In this document: positions 1-9,718 of the stretch, one piece after another
How positions within the stretch are numbered: the stretch's first letter is position 1
Layout: each line of letters opens with the position of its first letter
Source of the DNA: Plebeiibacterium sediminum
GTDB taxonomy: Bacteria > Bacteroidota > Bacteroidia > Bacteroidales > Marinilabiliaceae
NCBI RefSeq assembly: GCF_026013605.1
Contig: NZ_JAPDPJ010000010.1
Span: 1 to 64,000 of the forward strand
Direction: 5' to 3'
Length of the DNA stretch: 64,000 bases
The notes under the pieces: generated by a model
Seen by the model: only the letters and a program-made list of their open reading frames with translations
Database searches by the model: none
Told to the model about the DNA's origin: nothing
Made by a program: the position numbers and the translations under genes

Positions 1-60
1 AATCTTTACTTGGCCTTCAAAGCTTTTGATATTGATTTCAAAAAAGAAATGAACATATAA
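1..60 (+). CDS. Possible C-terminal end of a protein cut by the window edge
   Basis: Frame 1 is open from the first base to a TAA at 58-60 and encodes about 19 residues of ordinary composition ending KKEMNI. This could be the tail of a gene that begins outside the window. It is too short to identify, and an open frame of this length can arise by chance. Confidence 0.25.
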   Translation, partial: NLYLAFKAFDIDFKKEMNI

Positions 61-169
61 ACAAACTCTGACACAGAATTTTGAACATACCCTTTATAAA
101 AGTAGTTTTAAATCATTAAGTCAAGACAGAGCTAATGAAATATTTATAAACCTTTTAAAAAGTATTAAA

Positions 170-367
170 ATGAGTAAAGAGAAAGACACAGGAAAGATCG
201 GAATTGAAGAGAAAATTATCTCTTTTGTTAACGAGGAACAACCAGTTTATATGGGTGAGATCTTTAAGGAACTAAGAATTTCCCAAACTAAGGGATTAAG
301 TTATGTAATTTCGTTGATTAATCAAGGTAAATTAAGTTATGCATCCAATAACCAGGTACTTATCTAA
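170..367 (+). CDS. Small winged-helix-like hypothetical protein, 65 aa
   Basis: ATG start and a 65-residue product. The sequence has the alternation of a small helix-turn-helix domain: helix 1 at about 11-20 (EEKIISFVNE), helix 2 at about 27-35 (MGEIFKELR), and a recognition-like helix at about 40-51 (GLSYVISLINQ) followed by a short beta wing (GKLSYASNNQ). It may bind DNA or be an isolated winged-helix fold. It stands alone and is followed by an intrinsic terminator at 416-454. No family is recognised by name, and the function is inferred from pattern only. Confidence 0.6.
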   Translation: MSKEKDTGKIGIEEKIISFVNEEQPVYMGEIFKELRISQTKGLSYVISLINQGKLSYASNNQVLI

Positions 368-415
368 GGGTAAGGAATACACGGAGACTAAGAATCTATT
401 TGTAGATTTAAGATA

Positions 416-454
416 GCTTCCTATTTGATACTAATATCATAGGAGGCTTTTTTT
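416..454 (+). terminator. Intrinsic terminator after the small HTH-like gene
   Basis: The arm GCTTCCTAT at 416-424 pairs with ATAGGAGGC at 439-447 with one G-U pair. The stem is followed directly by a run of T. It lies about 50 bp after the stop of the 65-aa gene. Confidence 0.75.
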
Positions 455-473
455 ATGCCATAAAATCAAATCT

Positions 474-512
474 GAAAAATAAAAAACCTCTTCCCAATTA
501 AGAAAAGAGGTT
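474..512 (-). terminator. Intrinsic terminator for the zinc peptidase gene (minus strand)
   Basis: AACCTCTT at 485-492 and AAGAGGTT at 505-512 form an 8-bp stem. Read on the minus strand it ends in a U-rich tract (complement of the A run at 474-486). It lies just after the stop codon of the minus-strand peptidase gene. Confidence 0.75.
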
Positions 513-534
513 ATAATTATTGCTTTCTTTCAAA

Positions 535-1230
535 TTAATCTCTTGATCCAAGATACATCATTACATAATACATTAATGTTACTAATGATGATAGTGCTGC
601 AACCACATAAGTATACGCAGCCCATTTTAAAGCATCAGTAGCTTTACTGTGAATACTTCCTGTAGCAACTCCGCTGTTGTTGAGCCATGCTAAAGCTCTT
701 TGTGTTGCATTAATTTCTACTGGTAAAGTAATAAATGCAAACAGTGTAAAAATGGCATAACAGGCAATCACAATTTGTAAACCTAAAGTATAAGGTAAAA
801 TATTTGGTAATATAAATCCACCAAAAATCATCACCATAAAAATGATGTTCAAAACTCTGGCGCTAACGTTCTGAATTGGCACTAAAGCTGAACGCATTTC
901 CAAAGGAGCATAACCAACAGCATGTTGAACGGCATGACCGCATTCATGTGCAGCTACAGCTGCTGATGCAACACTCTGTCCATGGTATACTTCCGGACTA
1001 AGATTTACAGTTTTATTACTTGGATTATAATGATCGGTTAATTGTCCGGGAACCGATATAATTTTTACATCGTGTATACCGTGATCTCGCAACATCTTTT
1101 CAGCCACATCACGTCCAGACATTCCATAATTTAAAGGAACCTTTGAATATGCCTTAAATTTTGATTTTAAGGTTGAGCTCACGATCCAGCTCAAAAGGAA
1201 AAATCCTAAAAAAATAATTAATAAGCCCAT
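535..1230 (-). CDS. Membrane zinc metallopeptidase, YugP family (Pfam Zn_peptidase_2)
   Basis: A 231-aa protein with an N-terminal transmembrane segment (residues 2-19), the zinc-binding HECGH motif at 95-99, and two to three hydrophobic segments in the second half (about 127-150, 152-170 and near the C-terminus). This architecture and length match the YugP-type neutral zinc metallopeptidases found in many Bacteroidota. The two His of HExxH ligate zinc and the Glu is the general base. The active site should lie next to the membrane. The physiological substrate is not established for the family. ATG start; single gene with its own terminator. Confidence 0.88.
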   Translation of the reverse strand: MGLLIIFLGFFLLSWIVSSTLKSKFKAYSKVPLNYGMSGRDVAEKMLRDHGIHDVKIISVPGQLTDHYNPSNKTVNLSPEVYHGQSVASAAVAAHECGHAVQHAVGYAPLEMRSALVPIQNVSARVLNIIFMVMIFGGFILPNILPYTLGLQIVIACYAIFTLFAFITLPVEINATQRALAWLNNSGVATGSIHSKATDALKWAAYTYVVAALSSLVTLMYYVMMYLGSRD

Positions 1231-1295
1231 ACTAAATCAATTTTAAATATAGATAAATGATAATCAAAAACTTTGCCACAGTACAATGAAAGTAG

Positions 1296-4200
1296 TTATG
1301 TCATGGGAAACTCAATAATGAATGCAGCACCCAATCCCAATGTACTTTCGCATTTTATGGTACCATTCATAAAGTTTACATATTTATGAACGATGTATAA
1401 TCCTAAACCCGAAGAGCTTATTTCTTGTTCATTTCCTTTTTTAAAATGACTGTATTTTTCAAAAATCTTACTTTGTTCCTCTTTAGTTAATCCAGGCCCT
1501 TGATCGTGTACCTCAATTCTGAGGTTATGATTCAGTTCACTGATAATAACTGTTACCGTTTTATGATCCGGAGAGAATTTTATGGCATTGGAAATCAGAT
1601 TCTCGATGATTCTGATAAAGAGGTTTAAATCTAAATAGATCTCTTGTTCTTTTCCACTAATAATAAGCTTAATATTTCTTTCAGATGCTTCTTTTTCAAG
1701 AATTGTCAACGCACTAATGATGGTTTGCTTTACCTCAAATTTTGTAGGAATATATTCGTATGAATGCTTTTCAATGTTGTGAACCTCTAATACTTTTGTG
1801 ATTACTTCATTTTGCTTTTTAAGGGATCGCTGTATCTCATTTATAAAACTAATTTGATCAGCAGAGCACTCTTTGTTCTTTGCTACAAATTCAGATATTT
1901 TGCCAATTGATTTATTCAGTGGTTCTTGTATTTCGTTGGCAAATAAACTCAGTAATCTGGTTTTTTCATAGTTTGCATCTTCAAGATATTGCATTTCAGA
2001 TGTTAATTGGTTCTTCTCATCTAAAATATGACTGTGTTCAACTTTAAGGTCTTGCTGCTCTTTAACAAGATCTTGATATTTTAATGCATTGCCAATTGCT
2101 ATAGATGCATAGTTAGCAATGTTTTGCATGAAATTTAGGTGATATGGCGTATAGGCATTCTTTTTTAAACTTTGAACAGAAATGACTCCAATCACAGTTT
2201 TTGATGTGCGTAAAGGAATGTAAATTACAGACTCTGATTCTGCTCCGTTAGGAACCGGTCGTATTTCCTGAATATACTTTTTATAATCTTCATAAAAGTT
2301 ATTCATTAAAATTTCGGTATTGTTTGTAAAGGAGTATATCGCCAGTCTTTCTTTATCTTCTAGTAAATATCTGGTGAATGGTTGCCTTTCATTATTTAGT
2401 ATTGAGTAAACAAAATCTATTGATTTAGTCTCCTGATTAAATATACCAACAGTGTAAATATCAGTACTCATTACTTTGGAAACTGACTGATATAGTAATT
2501 CAGAGATTTTCTCAACAGACAAATTGGCAGTAATTAACTGACCAATTTTTGTAAGTCGTTCTAAATTTGTATTTGATGCCTGAAGTGAAGCTGCCTGTAA
2601 TTGAAGCTGTGCTTTTTGCTCTTTTAGTTCTTTATTTCTGTTTTTAATTTCTGACTGCTGTTTTTGTATCTCAACTTTTTTAATAGCCAGTCTCGATTCT
2701 AATTCTTGCTTTATTGATTTCTCCTTTTGAATAATTTGGCGTGCAATAAAGAAAATTAAACCTAGGAAAAGTAAAAAAATAAGTGCTTTAAATGCTTTGT
2801 ATTGATACCAGGCTGGTATGATTTCAAAACTATAAGTAGCACCTTCCTCATTCCAAACACCATCATTGTTGCATGCAATTACCTTAAAAGTGTATTTTCC
2901 CGGAGCTAATGATGGATAAAAAGCTTCAGTTGAATGATTTTCTGGAGACCATTCTTCTTCAATCGGTTCTAATTTCCATTTAAACTTAGTTTTTTCAGGT
3001 ACTGTATAGCAAAGTCCATCAAAAATAAATCCAATATGGTTATTGTTGTGTTTTAGCTTTAAACCTTCCGGTATTAAGAACCATGGAGTAATTGAATCTA
3101 ATGAATATGAGTCAGAAGTATTTTTCCAATCTGGATTTTTAAAGTTCAAGAGAATCTTTCTTATGTATACCGGAGGCTCTAAATAATTGGTTTTTTCTTC
3201 TTCCGGATTGTATCGCATGGCACCTTTAATGGTTCCAAACCATATTCTTCCTTCACTATCTAATAGATTACAGCCTCCGTTGTTTTCAATACCAATAAAA
3301 CCATCATCTTTATCGTAGTTGTTTATGGATGTTATGCTACCATCTGCTCCTATTGAAATTTTGTCTACTCCATTCTGAGTTCCGGCCCAAATGTTACCTT
3401 CTGCATCTGAAATGACAGAATAAATATTATCTGATGTTATTCCATTGGTAGTGTTATACACGTTAAAATTAACACCATCAAACTGACTTAAACCCCCGGT
3501 AAAAGTAGCAAACCATATGTTGCCAATTTTATCTTCAGCAGCCTGCAGAATCCATGATGCATTCAATTCATTCTTATCGGAATAATGGGTAAATTTTTCA
3601 TCTTCAAGTAAGAAAATACCTTTGGTTGTGGAAATCCACATCCTGTTTTTGGAGTCGATAAAAAGGTCAGTAATAAAACTTGATTTTAATTCAGAGTTGT
3701 TTGGAGTATACCACTTTTTGTTACCATTGGTATATTTAAGTAAACCCCCACCATAAATTGCAAACCATATAGATTCCTTATCTCTAGTGATATCAACTAC
3801 CGGGGCTTGAGCTGCAATGCCATATTTTAAGGGAGCATCTTTAATAACATTACCGTCATATTCGAATAAGCCTCCTGTAGTACCAATTAAAATATGTCCA
3901 TTTGATAGTTCAAGCATTCTGCGAGCCTGGCCCATTACATTTTCAGTTTTTGCAGAAAGAAAAGTAATTTTATTACCATCATATTTTGATATCATATTAC
4001 CATCATCTCCAAAGTAGAAGTTTCCTTTGCTATCTTCGAATAAGGATCTTACAATATCACCACTTAATCCACTTTCTTTATTAAACGAAATAAATTTGTC
4101 ACCACCGTATTTTAAAATTCCGGAACCACTTGATCCTAACCATATATTACCTTCCCTGTCTTCGCAGAAGCTGGTAATTAATTTGGCATTAAGACCATTT

Positions 4201-5084
4201 TGTTTGTTGTACAATCGAAAGTTATGGTCTGTAAATTTTACAATACCTTGTGATGCAATAGAAATCCAGACTCCTCCCTGACGATCTTCAAAAACTCTAA
4301 AGATTCGTTGTAATGGAACATCATTGGGCCAGTTAACGGCTTCAACATCTCCATTCAATTTAAATTGCTTTAATTGCATACCTCCACTTTGGGCTACCTC
4401 TATAGCCCAGGTGTTTCGGTACTTATCCTGCAAAATAGGAATGATCATTTTATCAGAAAGATCAGTTTCTCCTATTGAATTTACCTTTGTTATGCCATCT
4501 GGATTTGCTGAAAAAAGTCCCTTTTCAGTAGAAACATATAACGAATGTGCATTCTCTTTACAAACAAAAAATATCCTGTTATTATTAAAAACTTCAGGGT
4601 ATAGGCTTATGAAATCTGCGGTGTTATTGTCTTTGATTTGAATCAGTTTTCTTTGACCTGAAACTTCTCTGGCTAATGCCCATATTGAACCGTCGATGGT
4701 TTCCAAAAACTGAACACGATCCTGATACAATGCCGTGTCAGACTCAATAATGTGATGATAGGATTTGCCATCATATTTTGTAATGCCTCGTGGACTTGCA
4801 ATCCAAAGGTTGTAGTTGTTATCGCTATGCAAACCAATGATCAGGTTTTCTAAAAGACCATCTTGTTTTGTGAAAATTTCAAAATCAGTGCCATTAAATT
4901 TACATAAACCTCCTCCGTTGGTCCCAAGCCATAAATAACCAAACTGATCTTCGGCAATATCATTTACTTCTGATTGAGGTAAACCTTCTTCCAGTGAATA
5001 TTGTCTGAAATAGTGATGTTGACCTGTTGCTAAAACAGGAACAAGTGACAGTATAAGAGTAATATAAATAAGTACCTTTTGCAT
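1296..5084 (-). CDS. Reg_prop/Y_Y_Y sensor kinase with GAF domain and degenerate H-box
   Basis: A 1262-aa protein. The signal peptide (1-21) is followed by about 14 two-component-regulator propeller repeats (to about residue 640, with recurrent motifs such as GNIWLGSSGSG), a Y_Y_Y domain (about 670-770), a transmembrane helix (about 776-797), a coiled coil, a cytoplasmic GAF domain (about 865-1010), a HisKA-like helix pair and a HATPase_c domain. The ATPase motifs look intact: N box near 1158-1170 (IIENLISNAIKF), G1 near 1196 (DQGPGL), G2 near 1225 (GLGLYI). The H-box reads LFANEIQEPL where active kinases have xSHELRxPL: the phosphoacceptor His is Asn1050 (codon AAC). There is no C-terminal receiver or AraC domain, unlike the hybrid two-component systems of Bacteroides. 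The architecture is certain; kinase activity is doubtful. Confidence 0.9.
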   Translation of the reverse strand: MQKVLIYITLILSLVPVLATGQHHYFRQYSLEEGLPQSEVNDIAEDQFGYLWLGTNGGGLCKFNGTDFEIFTKQDGLLENLIIGLHSDNNYNLWIASPRGITKYDGKSYHHIIESDTALYQDRVQFLETIDGSIWALAREVSGQRKLIQIKDNNTADFISLYPEVFNNNRIFFVCKENAHSLYVSTEKGLFSANPDGITKVNSIGETDLSDKMIIPILQDKYRNTWAIEVAQSGGMQLKQFKLNGDVEAVNWPNDVPLQRIFRVFEDRQGGVWISIASQGIVKFTDHNFRLYNKQNGLNAKLITSFCEDREGNIWLGSSGSGILKYGGDKFISFNKESGLSGDIVRSLFEDSKGNFYFGDDGNMISKYDGNKITFLSAKTENVMGQARRMLELSNGHILIGTTGGLFEYDGNVIKDAPLKYGIAAQAPVVDITRDKESIWFAIYGGGLLKYTNGNKKWYTPNNSELKSSFITDLFIDSKNRMWISTTKGIFLLEDEKFTHYSDKNELNASWILQAAEDKIGNIWFATFTGGLSQFDGVNFNVYNTTNGITSDNIYSVISDAEGNIWAGTQNGVDKISIGADGSITSINNYDKDDGFIGIENNGGCNLLDSEGRIWFGTIKGAMRYNPEEEKTNYLEPPVYIRKILLNFKNPDWKNTSDSYSLDSITPWFLIPEGLKLKHNNNHIGFIFDGLCYTVPEKTKFKWKLEPIEEEWSPENHSTEAFYPSLAPGKYTFKVIACNNDGVWNEEGATYSFEIIPAWYQYKAFKALIFLLFLGLIFFIARQIIQKEKSIKQELESRLAIKKVEIQKQQSEIKNRNKELKEQKAQLQLQAASLQASNTNLERLTKIGQLITANLSVEKISELLYQSVSKVMSTDIYTVGIFNQETKSIDFVYSILNNERQPFTRYLLEDKERLAIYSFTNNTEILMNNFYEDYKKYIQEIRPVPNGAESESVIYIPLRTSKTVIGVISVQSLKKNAYTPYHLNFMQNIANYASIAIGNALKYQDLVKEQQDLKVEHSHILDEKNQLTSEMQYLEDANYEKTRLLSLFANEIQEPLNKSIGKISEFVAKNKECSADQISFINEIQRSLKKQNEVITKVLEVHNIEKHSYEYIPTKFEVKQTIISALTILEKEASERNIKLIISGKEQEIYLDLNLFIRIIENLISNAIKFSPDHKTVTVIISELNHNLRIEVHDQGPGLTKEEQSKIFEKYSHFKKGNEQEISSSGLGLYIVHKYVNFMNGTIKCESTLGLGAAFIIEFPMT

Positions 5085-5121
5085 ATATTAATTTCTTCGC
5101 ATAACAACCTGCAAAATCCAT

Positions 5122-6630
5122 TTAAAATCTAAAATAGATAAATGGTTTTGCGTCAAACAAACTAAACTGATAAATGATTATACAAAAGGTTATTAACAAG
5201 AACAATTTAATCAACAAATGTGTCTTTATCAAATTTATTTTAATCATTCTTTTAAGTTCAATGGGAATCCAATGAATGACATACCCAAAGGTAAGAATTC
5301 CTAATACATTTAAATAGGAATTTAGCATTTCTTGATTCTGATAAATAAAAAATGCCTCTTTTATTCTTCGTATAAAAAGTATGAATGTGTCTATATCCGG
5401 AGATCTGAAAATGATCCAGGTAAAAACAATAAAATGAAAGGTCAATAGGAAACCAATGAACTTGGGTATCTTAAGTTTAAAATGTTTTAATGATGAAATG
5501 GTGTATTTTTCAATTAATAACGCTAAACCATGTAATCCACCCCACAGAATAAAGAGCCAGCCAGCACCATGCCACAAACCGCCTAATAGCATTGTAACGA
5601 AAAGATTGATTCCCTGGCGAAACTTACCTCTTCTGTTACCTCCTAACGGAATGTATAAATAATCTCTTAACCATGATGATAGGGATATATGCCACCTTCT
5701 CCAGAATGAAGTAACTGAAGTGGCCATATATGGCCGGTTAAAGTTTTCAGGAAGGCGAAAGCCTAATATCAATGCAACTCCTATTGCGATATCTGTATAA
5801 CCAGAAAAGTCACAATAGATCTGCATAGCATAGGCATAAGCTCCAAAAAGCAATTCAACTCCACTATACATCATTGGCGCATCAAAAATACGATCAACAA
5901 AATTAATGGAGAGATAATCTGAAATCACAATTTTTTTAAACAGGCCTCCAATTATAAGCCAGGTTGCACTCCAGAACCATTTTTCAGATAGGCAATATTT
6001 TTTATGTAACTGAGGAATAAATTCCCATGCTCTTACAATCGGTCCAGCCACCAGTTGAGGGAAGAAAGAAACATAAAAACCAAAGTCAATAATATTTTTT
6101 ACAGGTTTTATTCGATCTCTGTAAACATCAATTGAATATGAAATGGTTTGAAATGTAAAAAAGGATATCCCAACAGGTAAAATAATTTTATCGATACTAA
6201 AGTGAGTGCCAAATGCTGCATTTGTAATAAGGGCCAGATAGTTTATTACATTTACATCCTGGCCTGATACCTTAGCTATTACATCAGCAAAAAAATAACT
6301 GTATTTGAAATAAGATAATAGTCCTAAATTAATGATAAGGCTTGTGATTAAAAGGAGCCTTTTCATATATTTTTTATTGCTTTTCCCAATCCCTAATCCA
6401 ATAGAGTAATCAACAATTGTTGAAAAGATGAGGAGCGAGAAGTAATAACCTCCTGCTTTATAATAAAAAAAGAGACTGGCAATAAATAGAAAACTGTTGC
6501 GAAGAATGCTTTTTTTATAAAGAATGGCATTCCCCAACAGAACCACGCCAAAAAAAATCCAAAACAGATAGTGAGTGAAAACAAAATCACTATTAGGATT
6601 ATATTTTATTAAATGCAGTAGCTGTTCCAA
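5122..6630 (-). CDS. MBOAT-family O-acyltransferase (AlgI-like)
   Basis: A 502-aa polytopic membrane protein with the MBOAT signature: YCDFSGYTDIAIG around residues 270-282, then RRWHISLSSWLRDYLYIPLGG, and the catalytic-type histidine in GGLWHGAGWLFILWGGLHG. AlgI-type enzymes move acyl groups across the membrane to a periplasmic acceptor, usually for O-acetylation of a polysaccharide. The start is a TTG two bases after the stop of the upstream SGNH gene; the first conserved membrane segment begins shortly after it, so this start is preferred. The SGNH partner fits the usual pair of an acetyl-carrying MBOAT and a periplasmic transferase. The acceptor polymer cannot be told from this locus. Confidence 0.9.
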   Translation of the reverse strand: MEQLLHLIKYNPNSDFVFTHYLFWIFFGVVLLGNAILYKKSILRNSFLFIASLFFYYKAGGYYFSLLIFSTIVDYSIGLGIGKSNKKYMKRLLLITSLIINLGLLSYFKYSYFFADVIAKVSGQDVNVINYLALITNAAFGTHFSIDKIILPVGISFFTFQTISYSIDVYRDRIKPVKNIIDFGFYVSFFPQLVAGPIVRAWEFIPQLHKKYCLSEKWFWSATWLIIGGLFKKIVISDYLSINFVDRIFDAPMMYSGVELLFGAYAYAMQIYCDFSGYTDIAIGVALILGFRLPENFNRPYMATSVTSFWRRWHISLSSWLRDYLYIPLGGNRRGKFRQGINLFVTMLLGGLWHGAGWLFILWGGLHGLALLIEKYTISSLKHFKLKIPKFIGFLLTFHFIVFTWIIFRSPDIDTFILFIRRIKEAFFIYQNQEMLNSYLNVLGILTFGYVIHWIPIELKRMIKINLIKTHLLIKLFLLITFCIIIYQFSLFDAKPFIYFRF

Positions 6631-6632
6631 TG

Positions 6633-8111
6633 TTAATCGTTGTGTGGATTATCAGGTTTAAAAGTAGTGCTTTTCTTCCATTTATTATAATCATGCAAAA
6701 TAGCTGTGTAAAGCCAGTCCGCAACTTTTTTTCCACCTGCTTTATTAAAGTGAGTGTAGTCGAGCATGGCCATTCGGGGATCATTATTGACCCATTTCAA
6801 CATTGAACCTTCTCCTCCCATGGCTTCATATAGGTCAAAAAAAGCAAAACCTGCTTTAAATGCAGCTTCTTTTTGTGCTTCCTTAATCTTAGTAATATGA
6901 GTGTAGGATTTTACCTGACCATCTGTTTGTGTAGCAACATCCCCAACTCCCACAACTAAAACAGGAACGTTAGGCATGGTTTCTTTTAAAATCTGGAGTT
7001 GTTTATACAAAGTTCTGCTATAGAATTCATAATTACTGGTAATCGTAGGAACCATGTTTGTACCATATTGAAGTATAACCAATCCAATATTCATATAGCT
7101 GGCCATTGATTTATACAATGCTTTGTTGGTTTTGTCCAGACGAGGAGTGGATTGTCCTCTCATAGAAATATTATCAACGGCAATACCTGACAAACTATCC
7201 AGACTTAGGCCCAGAAAAATAGGGCTTTCATCGGACATGAAGTTCAATGAAAATCGTTGAGGATCTTGTTTGAAGGTCCAGTTGATTTCTGTAAGACCTT
7301 CATCCTCTAATAAAGAATCCTTACTAATTTGATCGCCTTCCCAAAATGCAGTAACCAATAATGGTGTTTTAATTTCTTTTAGGTATAACCTTGCTTTGTA
7401 AAAGCGACTGGCTTTTGGGAGTGCCAGATGCGATTGACTTATTTTTAGCGAAGAGATCCCTGATGAATCAATTTTTGCAACCCGGCCTATGATTCCGTAT
7501 TGGTTGTTTTTTATTGTTCTAGGATATTGATATACGGTGTGTTCACTCCATTTTCCGTTGTTGCTAATCCAAACAGAAGGGAAGTGTTTCTGAGGATCAA
7601 AAACCGGAATCAGCCCTGGACCAGAGCCTTTAAACTGCTCTTGAAATGATTCTCTTAAATAGCGTGTAATGCGATCCCCTTCAATCTGAGAATCTCCCAT
7701 GTGCAGGATTCTTAATATTTTGCCTGAATCTGCAGCATTGGTTATATTACTGTAAAATTGATAAAGTAAAGGTTTAAATTCTTCACCATATTCAATTGAC
7801 GGTGTAATTACGGTATCAGGTTCTAATGCAAGACTATCAATCTTCTGCGTTAAATTGCTCTTGATGCTGTCTGCTATAATTGAAGTATCAAGAGCTATTG
7901 AAAGTGTTGTGTCAGTTGGAAGTTCCTGAATGATCTTTTTTGTAGCAACAGAGTCTGCTTTAATACCTAAAATATGATGAACAGAAATCCATTTTATACG
8001 ATAAGGAATTGTTCCGATTTGCAAACCTTCCTTAGGGATAAGAAAACTAAAGCCTACAAAAATACCGATGATTACAAGGTAATACAGAAATATTTTTGGA
8101 GGCTTTATCAT
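6633..8111 (-). CDS. SGNH/GDSL-fold protein, partner of the MBOAT acyltransferase
   Basis: A 492-aa protein with an N-terminal membrane anchor (residues 8-24) and a long spacer to about residue 125. The SGNH domain follows: block I GDSQ (LHMGDSQIEGDR), block III GTN (LQYGTNMVP), and a C-terminal block V with Asp and His (DYTHFNKAGG). The Ser, Asp and His of the catalytic triad are therefore present. It ends two bases before the MBOAT gene, so the two are very likely co-translated. By analogy to AlgJ/AlgX or PatB it probably transfers or removes acetyl groups on a cell-surface or wall polymer. The exact reaction is inferred. Confidence 0.82.
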   Translation of the reverse strand: MIKPPKIFLYYLVIIGIFVGFSFLIPKEGLQIGTIPYRIKWISVHHILGIKADSVATKKIIQELPTDTTLSIALDTSIIADSIKSNLTQKIDSLALEPDTVITPSIEYGEEFKPLLYQFYSNITNAADSGKILRILHMGDSQIEGDRITRYLRESFQEQFKGSGPGLIPVFDPQKHFPSVWISNNGKWSEHTVYQYPRTIKNNQYGIIGRVAKIDSSGISSLKISQSHLALPKASRFYKARLYLKEIKTPLLVTAFWEGDQISKDSLLEDEGLTEINWTFKQDPQRFSLNFMSDESPIFLGLSLDSLSGIAVDNISMRGQSTPRLDKTNKALYKSMASYMNIGLVILQYGTNMVPTITSNYEFYSRTLYKQLQILKETMPNVPVLVVGVGDVATQTDGQVKSYTHITKIKEAQKEAAFKAGFAFFDLYEAMGGEGSMLKWVNNDPRMAMLDYTHFNKAGGKKVADWLYTAILHDYNKWKKSTTFKPDNPHND

Positions 8112-8136
8112 ACTATAATTGTTGCTTAATAATCAT

Positions 8137-9705
8137 CTAGCTCTTAGGTCGGATCTTTAATCGTTGACCAGGATTAATTTTAGATGAGCTTGTTAAACTA
8201 TTAAGTTTCATAATATCACTGTTGGTAACTCCCGGATACTTTTTTGCAATGGACCAAAGATTATCACCTTGTCGTACGGTATAATAAACGTAATCAGTGC
8301 TTTCTGTTGTTGTGGTCGATTTCTTTGGAGTTGAAGCTGTTTGAACGGTTCTTCCATTCATAGCTTGTTTTTCAGAATAACTCAAAGAATTAATTCTGGA
8401 ATAATGATCAACTTTATCCTTAGGAACATAGATCACTAACTTTTGTCCAACACGGATAATGTTTCTATGGATGTTGTTCCAATATCTTAAATCAGAAGTG
8501 TACACATCATACCAGTCTGCAATTAAACCAACTGCATCGCCGGATTTAACCGTGTAATATACTTTAGCTTTGTTTTTAGGAACCGAAGGTGCGTTGTAAT
8601 TATTAGACGGATTAACAACAAGACGGTTTGAAGCAAAATATTTATCTCTGTCACATTTAAAAATGGAATCCTCAAGAGTTATAAATGATTCCAGTGAGGT
8701 AGATGGAATTCTTAATGCTAAAGCCTTTTTCTGTGCAGGAACAACATCTCTTCTGTATTGAGGATTTAACTCGCGCAGTTTTTCAACGGGTATACCAGTA
8801 ACTTTTGATACCTGATTAAAATGTAGTAAGTCAGATATCATAATGGTATCTGTTGCCATAGCAATATCAGAAGGTTGTGGTTTTATTAAATGTTCTTCTG
8901 AATAAGTCATGGTATAGGCTGCCGCAATAAAGGCCGGTACATATCCTCTGGTTTCACGAGGCAGGCGATAATAGATTTGCCAAAAATCTCTTTTACCACC
9001 AGAACGATAGATTGCCTTGTCAACATTTCCGGGGCCACAGTTGTATGCTGCAATAACCAGGTACCAGTCATTGTATTTAGCATATAAATCCTTTAGATAT
9101 TTAACCGCTGCCTGTGTTGATTTCTGTGGATCTCTTCTGTCATCGATATATGAATTAACTTGAAGACCGTACATTTTTCCTGTTCCATACATGAACTGCC
9201 ATAAGCCCGAGGCGCCAGCACGAGAAAAGGCTCTTGGATTTAATGCCGATTCAATGATTGGAAGGTATTTTAACTCCAATGGAAGGTCTGCTGCATCAAG
9301 CGTTTCTTCAAACATAGGGAAATAATACTCAGCTAAACCAAGCATGATTTGCACTTGTTCTCTTCTTCTTTGAGTGTATAGTTCAATATAAGCCTTTACC
9401 TTACTGTTGAACGGAAATTCCATCGGAGATTCAATGCTTTGAAGTCTCTGAATATATAAAGAGTCTGTAATAATTTTTGGAAATTCAATGGTATTTGAAG
9501 CACTCTCTTCTTTGGTGTTGTCAGACTTAACCGTATCTAAATTTTCAGTAAAGAAACCTTGCTCAACATTGTTGTCAAGTTTTACGGAGTCATTTTGAAT
9601 AGAGTCATTAGTAACTACTAAAGAATCGCTAACAAGCTCTGTTTGGCTATATATGTTTAGAGCCGATACAAAAAGAGCTGCGGCTATAAATTTTAATCTT
9701 AACAT
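8137..9705 (-). CDS. mltD: Membrane-bound lytic murein transglycosylase with two LysM domains (MltD-like)
   Basis: 522 aa from the ATG at 9705. A TTG eight codons upstream is open too, but the ATG gives a clean signal peptide (MLRLKFIAAALFVSALNIYS). The SLT domain spans about 130-290, with catalytic Glu152 in PIIESALNP and the family motif GLWQFM. Two LysM domains follow at about 381-427 and 475-520 (YYTVKSGD, YYTVRQGD). Enzymes of this family cleave the MurNAc-GlcNAc bond to give anhydromuropeptides, and LysM binds glycan chains. It lies 13 bp after the stop of the DUF5683 gene and is probably co-transcribed with DUF5683 and parB. Confidence 0.92.
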   Translation of the reverse strand: MLRLKFIAAALFVSALNIYSQTELVSDSLVVTNDSIQNDSVKLDNNVEQGFFTENLDTVKSDNTKEESASNTIEFPKIITDSLYIQRLQSIESPMEFPFNSKVKAYIELYTQRRREQVQIMLGLAEYYFPMFEETLDAADLPLELKYLPIIESALNPRAFSRAGASGLWQFMYGTGKMYGLQVNSYIDDRRDPQKSTQAAVKYLKDLYAKYNDWYLVIAAYNCGPGNVDKAIYRSGGKRDFWQIYYRLPRETRGYVPAFIAAAYTMTYSEEHLIKPQPSDIAMATDTIMISDLLHFNQVSKVTGIPVEKLRELNPQYRRDVVPAQKKALALRIPSTSLESFITLEDSIFKCDRDKYFASNRLVVNPSNNYNAPSVPKNKAKVYYTVKSGDAVGLIADWYDVYTSDLRYWNNIHRNIIRVGQKLVIYVPKDKVDHYSRINSLSYSEKQAMNGRTVQTASTPKKSTTTTESTDYVYYTVRQGDNLWSIAKKYPGVTNSDIMKLNSLTSSSKINPGQRLKIRPKS

Positions 9706-9718
9706 CTTTCTAATTTTT

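Noticed and set aside
3817-4641. Plus-strand ORFs of 66-105 codons
   Set aside because: They are antisense shadows of the repetitive propeller kinase gene, lack domain-like sequence, and have no start context.
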